Shown here piece after piece: positions 45,369-56,652 of a DNA stretch of 64,000 nucleotides. Both the position numbers and the translations under genes were made by a program. The stretch is from Cymbomonas tetramitiformis (taxonomy: Eukaryota; Chlorophyta; Pyramimonadophyceae; Pyramimonadales; Pyramimonadaceae): assembly GCA_001247695.2 (NCBI GenBank), contig LGRX02035166.1:33552-97551 (forward strand). Direction: 5' to 3'. Below the pieces are notes generated by a model, which made no database searches, was not told the DNA's origin, and worked only from the letters and a program-made list of their open reading frames with translations. The stretch's first letter is position 1. Each line of letters begins with the position of its first letter.

Positions 45369-47587
45369 TCAGCCACTTTGAGGCTGGTCAGCGGGGCTGA
45401 GTTCAGCGGTCGGATGCAAAGTAAATAAGAATCCCGAAGTGAATCGCAAGTTGTCTGTCACCGATTTAGCACCACCAGGCCCAAGTGGGCAAGGTGGATC
45501 CACAGCTGAAAGTAAAGCAACTGAAGAATCGAGATAAGCAGAATCCCATGGCGGTTTGAGCATTGAAGAAAGAGATAAGAGAACTCGATCGTCAGGCGGC
45601 CAATCACGGATGTCCAGAGAGCCAAGTGGCGGATCCGAAGCAAAGACACCTCCAGTAGACCGATGGACGGTGACTCCGGGCTCAACCAGGCCCCTGTCAC
45701 CACCGCCCACGGCAACCAGAGACGCCGTAGCACTGGCCAGCAGAGAACAACAGAGCATCGAGAACATTAATGCACACCGGAGAAAACCCGGTGGAGCCCG
45801 TGGACGGCAAACCGGAGCTGCTAGCGGCGATGCCCCCCTGTCAGAGTCATGCTCAAGAGTGCCGAAGGAGTCAAAAGCCACTTGCTGCTCGCCGTCAGAG
45901 TCATTGTCAGAGCCTTGGTCGTTGTCAGAGACTTCAGAGCCAGTGTCAGAAGCCTCAATCATCATGCCAGCAAACAGCGGAGCCGGTGCAGAGTCGCCAA
46001 GCTGGAGCGATGGGACAGAACCAGGCAAACCGAGAGAGCCAGGGACAGCCACTGGTGGGTCACGAGCCGTAGGCACACCACCAGCCACGAGTGCAGAGGG
46101 ATCCCGAACCGCAGGCGGTGGCGGAATCGAACCCCGTGCACCCGAGTGGAACGTGGCTAGAGGAAAATGAGCCACGACGTCATCGTCAGCTGCCGCATCC
46201 TGAGCGGAAGCCGCCGCATCCTGGAAGTGCCGCAGAGACGTGGGCTCAGCCGTCACAAAAGAATGCGCCGACAGCTCGCACACCTCTGGGCGACCCTCCA
46301 TCGTGCAGAGCGACTCGAAGGCGTGCTCATCCCCAGCGTCATAGAACCGCTGGAAACGAACAGCCAAGCAGTCAGTCTCGAAGTCCTCAACCGCACTACA
46401 ATAGTGGGCAGAGTGACGACCGCCGTTGGGGCATTCAGCATGCCAGTGCTTCAAACCACTTTGTGCACACACCGCATTCTGGCAGTGAGGCACGAAGGCA
46501 CCACTCTTCTTGTCAAACGAGACATGAGGAGCGGCGCCAAGCGGCTTAACACCAGCACGATGAAGCTTGGCAGCAGAGCGGGTAAGGTGCTTGCCCGCAG
46601 GCGGAGGCCCTTCCCGCTTCTGCCGCTGCAGGTCACGAATGTCCTGTTGCATGCGCTCCAGCTGCTTCTGCAGGCTGGACAACGCTGCAGCCAGGTCAGA
46701 CGCGCCATCGCCGAATGACAGAGCAGACATAGGGGTGCCAGAGACTTTCAGGCCGTGGCGGAATTGCTCCCGCACACGAGCCTGAATAGTCAAAAGAGAC
46801 ACGCCCTGCCGCTGGTCAGCTCGAGCCAAGGAATTAGCCAAATCACGGTACAAAGCCGAATTGCCGAGAGCCTTGAGAAACTGCCGTTTCACCGCGTCCT
46901 CTGGCAAGTTGTGGGAACGCTGAACGTCCCGCAACAGGCCATTGAACTCACGGATGCCACGGTCAGGATCTTCGCTGCTGGGGATGCGAACCGCCAGCAG
47001 CGACTCAAAAGAGTCAAAGGGCTCTGAGCGTTCCTGGAGCATGCGTACCACCTCAAGGGCAGCACGCTTGCCATCTCCAGGAACGTCAGACCCAGAGGCC
47101 TCAAGCCAGTCACGAGCAGGCGAGCCAGGGCGAGCCAGAAACGTCAGAGCCGAAAGCAGCAATTCATTCGCCTCATGCCTAGCCTCAACAGTCATGTTGG
47201 CCAAGTCAAACAGGGGAGCAAATGCCTGTGACTGGAGCAGAAACTGTGCGCGAAGCTCATGCATAAGCTGTGAAAAAATGTCCACTGCGTCGGTCTCTGT
47301 GCCAGCGAAGCGGTCCGATTTGTCTCCGAGAATTTTCGTGGCAACGACCTTTGCAACCTTCCTGTCAAAATTCTCGCGAGCTAGCTGCTGACATTTCTCA
47401 AGAACCTCTCTCGCAGCTGCGGTGGTCGGAGCTGGCAGCTGCGGTGTCTGCGGTGTCGCTGAGTGCTGTGCACCCACATCATCAAAAATCGTTTCTAATC
47501 TACGGACGCGAGACCGCGTCATTCTATTTGCTGTAGCAACCATGATGGAGAGACTACGGAAGAGCTGAGCAAGCGAGGGTGGTGGCA
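45369..47587 (-). CDS. gag: Gag polyprotein of LTR element
   Basis: About 739 codons from the ATG at 47587 (MPPPSLAQLF); the ATG at 47543 (MVATANRM) is an alternative. The longer apparent start at 47606 is created by the inserted transposon's end. Residues ~60-290 are helical with typical gag-core features (REFNGLLRDVQRSHNLPEDA, RQFLKALGNSALYRDLANSL). A coiled coil follows (LQKQLERMQQDIRDLQRQ), then a Cys/His cluster (CQNAVCAQSGLKHWHAEC) resembling a zinc knuckle but not canonical CCHC. An acidic linker (SDNDQGSDNDSDGEQQ) precedes a hydrophobic stretch (ALMFSMLCCSLLASATASL) that could be membrane-associated, unusual for copia gag. Fully open. It would need Pol from another element. Confidence 0.75.
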
Positions 47588-47639
47588 TAAGATCCCGCAC
47601 AGGCATGTGGCACGGCTAGGTGGGCCCGGATTGCATAAT

Positions 47640-48650
47640 CGATGAAAATGACATTTAGAAGTCGCAAGAAGTTTCAAGAAGTACTTAGTGGTTAAAAGAA
47701 ATCATCTAGAGGCAATATTTTATATTTTTGATAATTGTAGTGGCCACAGGGCTGCTTACAGGTCGCGGACGGGCTGCCGTACATACATTGCATATCTTGC
47801 GGGCGCGTGAGATATGCAAATGATACGGGGAAGTTATTAGAAGTTGTGAGAAGTATCTAGAAGTCATCCGTAGGCAATGAGAAGCAAAATTTCACATCGG
47901 GACATATTCACGGGGTGCTGGGGAGCTAATTTCGTCTGTAAAATGGCTGCAAAGCAGAAATTGCATATCTTGCGGGCGCGTGAGATATGCAAATGATACG
48001 GGGAAGTTATTAGAAGTTGTGAGAAGTATCTAGAAGTCATCCGTAGGCAATGAGAAGCAAAATTTCACATCGGGACATATTCACGGGGTGCTGGGGAGCT
48101 AATTTCGTCTGTAAAATGGCTGCAAAGCAGAAATTGCATATCTTGCGGGCGCGTGAGATGTGCAAATGATACGGGGAAGTTATTAGAAGTTGTGAGAAGT
48201 ATCTAGAAGTTATTACTAGGCATCGAGAAGTGATATTTCACATCGGGTCACATTCGCGGGGCGTTGGGGAGCTAATTTCGTCTGTAAACTGACTGCAAAA
48301 CAGAAAATGCATGTCTCGTGGGCGCGTGAGATATGCAAATGATACGGTGAAGTTATTACAAGTTGTGAGAAGTATCTAGAAGTTATTATTAGGCATCGAG
48401 AAGTGATATTTCACATCGGGTCACATTCGCGGGGCGTTGGGGAGCTAATTTCGTCTGTAAGCTGACTGCAAAACAGAAAATGCATGTCTCGTGGGCGCGT
48501 GAGATATGCAAATGATACGGTGAAGTTATTAGAAGTTGTGAGAAGTATCTAGAAGTTATTACTAGGCATCGAGAAATGATATTTCACATCGGGTCACATT
48601 CACGGGGCGTTGGGGGGCTAATTTCGTCTGTAAACTGACTACAACATACT
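47640..48650. repeat. Left subterminal array, five 173-bp units
   Basis: The landmark GGGCGCGTGAGATATGCAAA recurs at 47801, 47974, 48147 (one change), 48320 and 48493, exactly 173 bp apart. Each unit also has the purine-rich AGAAGTTATTAGAAGTTGTG and GAGAAGTATCTAGAAGT, i.e. repeated AGAAGT words that could be transposase-binding sites. Confidence 0.95.
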
Positions 48651-48736
48651 TTTACTTTGCCCTAATGATACGCATATTATTTGCAGTTGCAGGAGTCATG
48701 GGGCACTAGCCGTTGCCGGGTGGCGGGTGCTCAAAT

Positions 48737-50963
48737 TCAAAGGTGGCTCAAATTCTGCAACTCCTCTATGGAGACGCCCGAGGCCCTACCCAAGTCCGAG
48801 GTATTCAATGGCTGGGTCTGCTGGAGTTGCTGGAGTTGCTGGAGCTGCTGGACCTGTTGGAGCTGCTGGAGCTGCTGGAGCTGCTGGAGCTGTCGGGCCT
48901 GTGGTTGCTGAAGGAGCATGGGCTGGGACTGCTGCAGAAGGGGTTGCAGCTGCTGGGTCTGCTGGAGCTGCTGGAGCTGCTGCAACTGCTGGAGCTGCTG
49001 GAGCTGTTGGAGCTGCTGGAGCTGTTGCAACTGCTGGGGCTGCTGGAGCTGCTGGAGCTGTTGCAACTGCTGGGGCTGCTGGAGCTGCAAGAGCTGCAGG
49101 GCTGCTGGAGCTGCTGGAGCTGTTGCAACTGCTGGGGCTGCTGGAGCTGCTGGAGCTGTTGCAACTGCTGGGGCTGCTGGAGCTGCTGGAGCTGTTNNNN
49201 NNNNNNNNNNNNNNNNNNNNNNNNNNNNNNNNNNNNNNNNNNNNNNNNNNNNNNNNNNNNNNNNNNNNNNNNNNNNNNNNNNNNNNNNNNNNNNNNNNNN
49301 NNNNNNNNNNNNNNNNNNNNNNNNNNNNNNNNNNNNNNNNNNNNNNNNNNNNNNNNNNNNNNNNNNNNNNNNNNNNNNNNNNNNNNNNNNNNNNNNNNNN
49401 NNNNNNNNNNNNNNNNNNNNNNNNNNNNNNNNNNNNNNNNNNNNNNNNNNNNNNNNNNNNNNNNNNNNNNNNNNNNNNNNNNNNNNNNNNNNNNNNNNNN
49501 NNNNNNNNNNNNNNNNNNNNNNNNNNNNNNNNNNNNNNNNNNNNNNNNNNNNNNNNNNNNNNNNNNNNNNNNNNNNNNNNNNNNNNNNNNNNNNNNNNNN
49601 NNNNNNNNNNNNNNNNNNNNNNNNNNNNNNNNNNNNNNNNNNNNNNNNNNNNNNNNNNNNNNNNNNNNNNNNNNNNNNNNNNNNNNNNNNNNNNNNNNNN
49701 NNNNNNNNNNNNNNNNNNNNNNNNNNNNNNNNNNNNNNNNNNNNNNNNNNNNNNNNNNNNNNNNNNNNNNNNNNNNNNNNNNNNNNNNNNNNNNNNNNNN
49801 NNNNNNNNNNNNNNNNNNNNNNNNNNNNNNNNNNNNNNNNNNNNNNNNNNNNNNNNNNNNNNNNNNNNNNNNNACCTCCGCACGTGCGGGCTCTCCCGCC
49901 GCGAGAACCTCCGTGCTCGTGGGGGCGGGAGCGTCCGCGGGTTGCTCCGCTCCCCACGGCGCTTCCACATCCCCCTCACCAACCACGGGGGGTGTGGCCG
50001 CTTGAAGGGGCGGTGGCCATTGCTTGAGCGCGCCTTCCAGCAGCAGGGCGCCTACTTTTGAGAGCGGCAGTCCTTTCGCAGCGTCCTTCTCCGCTTGCGA
50101 GGTTGGGTAGACCGTGCGCTTCGCCATGCACTCCGGTCTACCACAATTGTTCGGCTCCTCGATGCCTTTGCCTAGAAGGCAGACGTTGTGGTAGAAGTCA
50201 CCGCAGTGCGAGCACTTGTGTACTCCACGTCCATCGTCTTCCTGGCAGATGAAGCAGCAGACTTCAGGTGCTGGCGGAGGGGGTGAGGGCGGAGGCAGCA
50301 CTTCGCGCCCGCCTAATTCATACCACACCAAAACCATGCGCGTTTACACAAGCAGGGTTTCGGGCATTATCCATACGCATAACTATAGGCTCTACCAACA
50401 TGTGATTCGAAAAGGTGCTCACCATCTTCTTGCCCTGTATAGCATCTATCGTATGCTATTGTCAGGGCATGATCGAAAGCATTCCAATCTAATGCTTTCC
50501 TCACGGCGGTCTTCGGACCTGGCAGCGCCCCCAGTCGTTTCGTCGCCTCCGTGTCGTGCATGTTCACGACAGGGGGCTCCGATCTTCCTCCGCCAGGCTC
50601 CTCCACGCATTCCTCGCGACCGCAGTTGAACAAATCCCTCTTTAGGCCTCTTGCCTCTTGACACTTAGGGTGGTAGCGAATCCCGCACACCGTGCATCGC
50701 GTAACGAAAGCCCCCTTTTTACAATAGCAGCACCTATCTTCTGCCAGTACCCCTTTGCATTCGCCACACTGCACCGCCGGATACTGTTTATTCGCACAGC
50801 TAAAGTGAAAGCTCCTATTGCAAACCCTACAAGTCTGCGCTGGAGCTACTTTACTGTCGCATCCAACGACATGGCAGCGGTGGTATTCATGGGCCTTTTG
50901 GGAACCTCTCGACCCACGGGTTCTGACGGGCGCGGTGTTTCCGCCTCGGTTTCTTGAGGTCAT
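48737..50963 (-). CDS. PHD-type zinc-finger protein with Gln/Leu-repeat tail (transposon gene 2)
   Basis: Exon 1 runs 50963-50423 (180 codons + 1 nt) from MTSRNRGGNTAPVR. It has CxxC/His clusters: CRVCNRSFHFSC, CGECKGVLAEDRCCYC and CTVCGIRYHPKC, ending CGREEC. An intron 50422-50271 (donor ATG/GTGAGC, acceptor CTCCGCCAG) joins in phase to CCFICQEDDGRGVHKC, CSHCGDFYHNVC and CGRPEC. The YH..C spacing is that of PHD fingers. After the assembly gap the coding side reads QQLQQLQQPQQLQQ-type repeats for over 100 residues, with a candidate C-terminus SIEELQNLSHL and stop at 48737. The frame across the gap cannot be known. It is divergent from the transposase over a shared array; it may bind chromatin or partner the transposase (inference). 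Confidence 0.65.
48805..49196. repeat. CAG/CTG-based Q-Q-L coding repeat next to gap
   Basis: The plus strand is GCTGGAGCTGCTGGAGCTGC-like. All six frames are open because stop codons cannot arise from the repeat. The minus strand gives Gln-Gln-Leu. The repeat probably caused the assembly gap. Confidence 0.9.
49197..49873. other. Assembly gap (677 N)
   Basis: Unknown sequence inside the zinc-finger gene. Open reading frames drawn across it are artefacts. Confidence 1.
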
Positions 50964-51039
50964 TGCAGTTTCCGAAGTGCTAGCTCTAAGAAGTGTTCTT
51001 CAAGAATGGCTTCCGCTCGCTTGCACCAACTGGGGCGCT

Positions 51040-51743
51040 GAGACGCAGTAACTGTGCATGCATGTGTGACGTCAGCTCGGTATAAATCGAGGACAAAACC
51101 GCCCAAGCATTTCTCGTACGTCGATGGATCCGGGATCGGATCCGACATACGAGAAAAGTTCATGCACGTTTGACGTCAGCTCAGTATAAATCGAGGACAA
51201 AACCGCCCAAGCATTTCTCGTACGTCGATGGATCGAGGATCGGATCCGACATACGAGAAAAGTTCATGCACGTGTGACGTCAGCTCAGTATAAATCGAGG
51301 ACAAAACCGCCCAAGCATTTCTCGTACGTCGATGGATCTGGGATCGGATCCGACATACGAGAAAAGTTTATGCACGTTTGACGTGAGCTCAGTATAAATC
51401 GAGGACAAAACCGCCCAAGCATTTCTCGTACGTCGATGGATCCGGGATCGGATCCGACATACGAGAAAAGTTTATGCACGTTTGACGTCAGCTCAGTATA
51501 AATCGAGGACAAAACCGCCCAAGCATTTCTCGTACGTCGATGGATCTGGGATCGGATCCGACATACGAGAAATGTTCATGCACGTTTGATGTCAGCTTAT
51601 TATAAATCGAGGACAAAACCGCCCAAGCATTTCTCGTACGTCGATGGATCTGGGATCGGATCCGACATACGAGAAATGTTCATGCACGTGTCACGTCAGC
51701 TCAGTATGAATCGAGGACAAAACCGCCCAAGCATTTCGTGGAA
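51040..51743. promoter_or_regulatory. Divergent promoter array, seven 104-bp units
   Basis: GAGGACAAAACCGCCCAAGC recurs at 51089, 51193, 51297, 51401, 51505, 51609 and 51713: exactly 104 bp each time with no indels. Most units carry a CRE-like TGACGTCA (or one-base variant), a TATA box (TATAAATCGAGG) 10-15 bp downstream, and a foldable TTCTCGTACGTCG...CGACATACGAGAA. The array lies between the divergent zinc-finger gene (starts 50963, minus) and the transposase (plus). In the last unit TATAAA is TATGAA. Confidence 0.8.
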
Positions 51744-54700
51744 GTAAGTATGTGAAAATGCTTGAAGAGAAAGACAAACTTGTATATATTACTATGGATA
51801 TGCATACGCGATATGTCTTGGAATCGGAGCAAACGGTGTAGGAGGGCGCGAATATGGGTGGCAGCACGAAACGGCGCCCCAATCCCACAAGCTTTAACGG
51901 TATGAATATCTACACCCCGAAACGTGTGTACAAAAGACATGTGATTGTGCTGCTGTGAGACTTCGCGTCAAGGAAGGGTTTACGTGTGTCTTACTAGATT
52001 GTTTGGTGACAGGGACGCATATCGGGGAAGGGTTATTGAACGTCACGCTCGTGCGGGATCAACGATCGTGGCTATTTGGGGTGTTATGTACGACTCTCCA
52101 CATTGCGCTGCTTGCAGTGAGCGTTTTTTTGGCGTTGTGTGGCTCCGACGCTGCCTACAATCCGGGACCGAATTGGGATATTCCTCCCGTTCTTATAGAC
52201 TTGTTACCCCTTCTCGTAGAGGTTGGAGATTCCGCTCGCATTATACCTCTTGGAGTGTGGCCCCTGAAAGATGATGATATGGATACGCTTGAGACGTTGG
52301 TGGGGAAGATAGATTTGTTGTGCGAGGCCTGGACATCAGCAAAAGGAGAAGGTGATATTAATCACGCTCACTCAGAGGAGGTTTGTGACGATGTGGAAAT
52401 GTCAGACGAGTTGGAAGGTGGGCATGAGGAAACTTACGAACGTCCTAGAGGTCAATTGCCGCAAGTAAGTGACGGTTTTGAGGAGTTGACGCGCGGGAAT
52501 AAGGGTTGGTGGGTCGAGAAGATGCGAACGGCATTTGGGAGAAGCCCTCACCGCATTGCGGGTGCGGTGAGGGCGTATATCGAGTCCCTTCCGGCGGGCT
52601 TGAGTTCGAAGGTGCACAAGGAGTGCAATGCGGCATTGGTGTCGTTAGGTGACCGGCGCGAGGAGACGGTGAAGAATTGTGTTGTGGCGAATTTGAGGGA
52701 CGCGTTATCACGCTTAGCACGACGAAACACACGTGCGAACGTTAGTCTAACGAGGGGGATAGCGGCTGCGGCTTTTGGGAGCAACTTGGCCGAGGATAAC
52801 TTGGTGCGTACGGCTTGCACGATGCTTGGTGTGCATCAACGCGTTGGAACGCTTGGGGTGGTCGGAAATTCAAACTTGAGGGAGGGGGCACACATGGGAA
52901 CTGAGGAGAGAGGGCGTCGTGGCCTTTGGGAGGGCGTGATGCTTGCGGAACGGAGATTGTCTACCCGATGCTTGACAATGGCGACTTGTGCTCTTATTAG
53001 AGCTTTTTGGTTGCACCCGGACAACACTCGAGTTAGTCCTTGCAAAAAGGACGTCGTGTTGGCACGTGACCCCAACACCGGTGCTTTGAGAACTCCGAGG
53101 GAGTTCGTGAGCAAACATTGGTTGGAAGCCTCTCAACTAGTAATATATAGGAGGTTTCAAGCCAAGTACCCCGCTCTCAAGATTGGGCAACGTTCCTTTG
53201 AGAAGCAAGGGGTGTGCAAGCCACACAATGTTGTGCGGCTGCGAAGGAAGGACAACATATCTTGTTGTTGTAGGTACCACGAAGACATGAGAATGGTCCT
53301 TGAGGGCTTTGACAAGGCCCGAGAGGCGGTGCATTCACCGTGTGCGTGCACTTCGGCGACATGTTGCCCACGGGTTCGAAGGACACCTGAGCATAGGCGA
53401 AAGGCGGTGGGGAACACGGGAATGGTTTGCACTATTGCAAAGGCGGGGAGGTCGACCTCAACTTTCGCCGAGAGCTTGTTGTGTCCGCGGGTGGGGGATA
53501 AGCATGCCATGGAGTGCTTGAGAGGGAGGTGCGAGAAGTGTGGCGGCTTGGCCAACTTCAAAGTGTGTGACAGTGAGGTGCAGCATGAGGCGCAAGTGCC
53601 GTGGTCTTGTTACGAGACTTGCGGCACAGGACGGATGGACGAGGATGGTAAGGAGATTCGGCGACTGCAGTTTGTGCAGAAGAAGACGAAGCTGGCCGCC
53701 TTGATCGCCAAGTTGCAGGCGCTGTTGCTGGGGCACGAGCCGGGGGCTTCGCCAAATTGTCAGTGCAAGGGGAACTTCTTAGTGAATAGCGCGACCGCAG
53801 GGCAACCGGAGGCATGGGCGTGGAAGAAGTTGGAAGGCTGCGGGGATTGCGCGTTTCTGCGGCCATATGCATATCACACTTTCATGGCATTACACCAGCA
53901 GCGGCAGTTTCAGACGTGCGTCAGGGATTTGCCACTGGGACATGCGGTGTTCTTGTTTGACTTCTCGGAGAATCATTCATTGAACATTCCTCGAGAAGTG
54001 CAAAGTCTGCATTGGGTGATGGTGAAGCAGGCGACCATATTAGTCTGCGTGGTGTGGAGACATGCGTGTATGGCCGTGGATGGGGTGGAATCAACCGCGG
54101 AGAACCCAGTGCTGGTGAAGGATTACGTGTACTTGTTGAGCGATGACCGGAAGCACGATCACCGCTTCATTCAGTACATGCGGGAGTTGATCATCAGAGA
54201 CTACTTCATCGGGAGGGGGGTCGCAAAGCCCTTGTTTATCCACGAGTGGGCAGATGGTTGTGCGGGACAAAATAAGTGCGCGGCAGGGTTTGCGGATGTG
54301 GCGAATAGCAAATACGAGTGGTCATTAGGTGTACCTTGCCAACGGAACTTCTTTGAGACGGCGCATGCCAAGGGGGAGCAGGATGGGGCGGGGGCGCATG
54401 TCAAGCACGCGGCGGCGGTGGCGGTCATATCAGAGGGTGACAAGTGGTATGCCCGCATCAATTGCGCTGCAGACCTGCATGCGTGCTGTTGCGAGAGATT
54501 GAGCCGACGTGCGGATAGCAGTTACGCCAAGGCAAGAGCGAGCTTCAATCAACGGTTTTTTTTACTTGGTACCAGAGGACGCACTGCACGAGGAGGCGGG
54601 AGGATTGCATGCGGTGGATCACAATGCTGGTGCAGCATACCAGGCGGTGGATGGGACGCATCGCTTGCATTCTGTAAGGGGGGGGGAGGGCGAGGGGAAG

Positions 54701-55234
54701 TTGATGGTACGTGAGCGTACATGCTATTGTGTGAATTGTTATGCGGAGTGTGTGCGCTCCATTCCGGACTCGGAGGGATGCTTGGAGACATCCCACGTGG
54801 ATGCGTGGAGAGATGTGGAGTTGCGGCCGGCTACGGGCGCGGCCGCCGTGAGGATTCGCGGCATGGTGGAGGAGTATGCGGCGGGTGTGAGTGTAGCCGT
54901 GCGGCGTGGTAGCATCATGGCGGTGAAGAAGGATCCTACGGACGCATCACATGCCTACTACTTGGTGAAGGCGCTGTCTGGTGTCACGGAGGTCGGCGGG
55001 AGGATCCGCCGTGATGACTATAGACAGACATTTGCTCCTGGAGACTCCGTGATTTCGGGGAGATACTTTGAGTGGACGGATCCAAACGTGCGAGATACAT
55101 ACACCTTAGATACTAGCAAGAAGTGCTTGATTCCGTGTGAAGCCGTACTAGCATGTGATGTTCGCCTAGTTAAGAGGGGGGATGTGCACATGCTACCCCT
55201 GAGGGAGCATCAGCGGTTGTTGGCACTTCTGTGA
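51706..55234 (+). CDS. DDE-like transposase of the 8.67-kb element (one frameshift)
   Basis: Proposed exon 1 is 51706-51743 (MNRGQNRPSISW), with donor GTAAGT, intron 51744-51959 and acceptor GCTGTGAG; the splice is in phase with the long ORF from 51960. The next in-frame ATG is at 52279. The N-terminal third is helical; the middle is Cys/His rich (CCCRYHEDM, CACTSATCC, CLRGRCEKCGG). The C-terminal half has acidic signatures in order: FLFDFSENHSLNIPREVQS with HW, DYVYLLSDDRKHD, and HEWADGCAGQNKC with E-rich FFETAHAKGEQDGAGAHVKH. The D...D..G..Q.K...E order fits RNase-H-fold DDE transposases. The reading shifts frame at a T8 run (54556-54563); the other frame continues about 220 residues to 55234. 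About 1,100 residues in all. The frameshift could be a sequencing error. Confidence 0.75.
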
Positions 55235-55329
55235 GATTCTAGTGTTATGTAGATGTATATATTGTATATATTGTAGGTACGGCCATGTTGCGGTGTATAT
55301 TGTTATGACTTGCACATACTTGGAATAAC

Positions 55330-56220
55330 TTCTCCGTATCACGTGCTACATCTCACGCACCCGCAATATATGCAATTTCTGCTTTGCAGCCCTTTTTACA
55401 GACGAAATTAGCTCCCCAGCACCCCGTGAATATGACCCGATGTGAAATTTCGCTTCTCATTGCCTAGGTATGACCTCTAAATACTTCTCACAACTTCTAA
55501 TAACTTCACCGTATCACGTGCAACATCTCACGCGCCCACGAGACATGCATTTTCTGTTGTTGCAGTCAGTTTACGGACGAAATTAGCTCCCCAACGCCCC
55601 GTGAATGTGACCCGATGTGAAATATCACTTCTCGATGCCTAGTAATAACTTCTAGATACTTCTCACAACTTCTAATAACTTCACGGTATCATTTGCATAT
55701 CTCACGCGCCCACGAGACATGCATTTTCTGTTTTGCAGTCAGTTTACAGACGAAATTAGCTCCCCAACGCCCCGCGAATGTGACCCGATGTGAAATATCA
55801 CTTCTCGATGCCTAGTAATAACTTCTAGATACTTCTCATAACTTCTAATAACTTCACCGTATCATTTGCATATCTCACGCGCCCACGAGACATGTATTTT
55901 CTGTTTTGCAGTCATTTTACAGACGAAATTAGCTCCCCAGCACCCCGTGAATATGGCCCGATGTGAAATTCCGCTTCACACTGCCTAGGGATGACCTCCA
56001 AATAATTCTCACCAACTCTAGTAACTTCCCCGTATCACCCACATATCTCACGCGCCCGCAAGATATGCAATTTCTGTACCGCAGCCCTTCTGCGACCCGT
56101 TAGCAGCCTGGTGGCCACCGCGGTGATCAAAAATGTGAAATATTGCCTTTGAATGATTTCTTTTAACAACTAAGTACTTCCTGAAACTTCTTGCGACTTC
56201 TAAATGCCATTTTCATCGAT
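55330..56220. repeat. Right subterminal array, five units of 173-175 bp, inverted to the left array
   Basis: The complement landmark CTCACGCGCCC recurs near 55352 (one change), 55527, 55702, 55874 and 56047. The units are more diverged than those on the left, but GACGAAATTAGCTCCCCA and ACTTCTAATAACTTC are kept in all. Confidence 0.95.
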
Positions 56221-56652
56221 TATGCAATTTATAGTGCAAGGCCGTCCACCTAGCCGTGCTACATGCCCACAGCGGCCAGACAACCTGTAGAAGCCTCAGC
56301 AGAACAAGATCAAAACTCACAGGTCGTGAGCGTAAGCATGAGAGCGGCCAAAATCCGCAGCGTGTGGAGCGACCTCGCCAGAGCTAGTGGCGCACGCAGC
56401 AAATCAACTCCCGTTGCGACGATACTGCTGCAAAAAAAATAATCTGTTACAAATTGCTGATCTCCTGCGCAGCGAAGGCGAGCACAAGGCGTGCCGCCAT
56501 CACTGCCAAGCTAAAAGGCCATACCGCGAGAATAATACACCACCGCCCAAGTGGGCGCTCAGCCCCTCCTACGCCCTACTTAGCCGAACATGGCAACAGC
56601 AAGGCGCTGCGCCATCATCAGAATCACCGGAAAGCCGGTGCGGCCTATAACC

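Larger units (their letters stand above)
47602..56267. mobile_element. 8.67-kb DNA transposon with repeat-rich TIRs and two genes
   Basis: Termini GGCATGTGGCACGGCTAGG (47602) and, complemented, GGCATGTAGCACGGCTAGG (to 56267). 4-bp duplication CACA at 47598-47601 and 56268-56271. Beyond about 60 bp of terminal similarity, each end holds five 173-bp repeats in inverted orientation, giving composite TIRs of about 1.05 kb. It encodes a DDE-like transposase (+) and a PHD-finger protein (-) in divergent orientation. A 4-bp duplication is reported for the Sola superfamily among others; I cannot assign the family from memory. It inserted into the leader of the gag element, 11 bp before the gag ATG, and is therefore the youngest event of the nest. 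Confidence 0.85.

Noticed and set aside
45556..47536. Plus-strand ORFs of 100-204 codons over the gag region
   Set aside because: Shadows of the long minus-strand gag ORF, without domain character.
48713..50061. Plus-strand 370-440-codon ORFs rich in Leu/Gly/Ala across 49 kb
   Set aside because: The CTG/GGA repeat has no stops in any frame and the ORFs cross a run of N. The minus strand has the zinc-finger protein leading into the repeat.
51955..51959. GTG as start of the transposase
   Set aside because: Eukaryotic context, and this GTGAG sits exactly at a splice acceptor that joins in phase to an upstream ATG exon.
52402..53872. Minus-strand ORFs opposite the transposase
   Set aside because: Antisense shadows; the plus frame is continuous for more than 900 codons with conserved acidic motifs.
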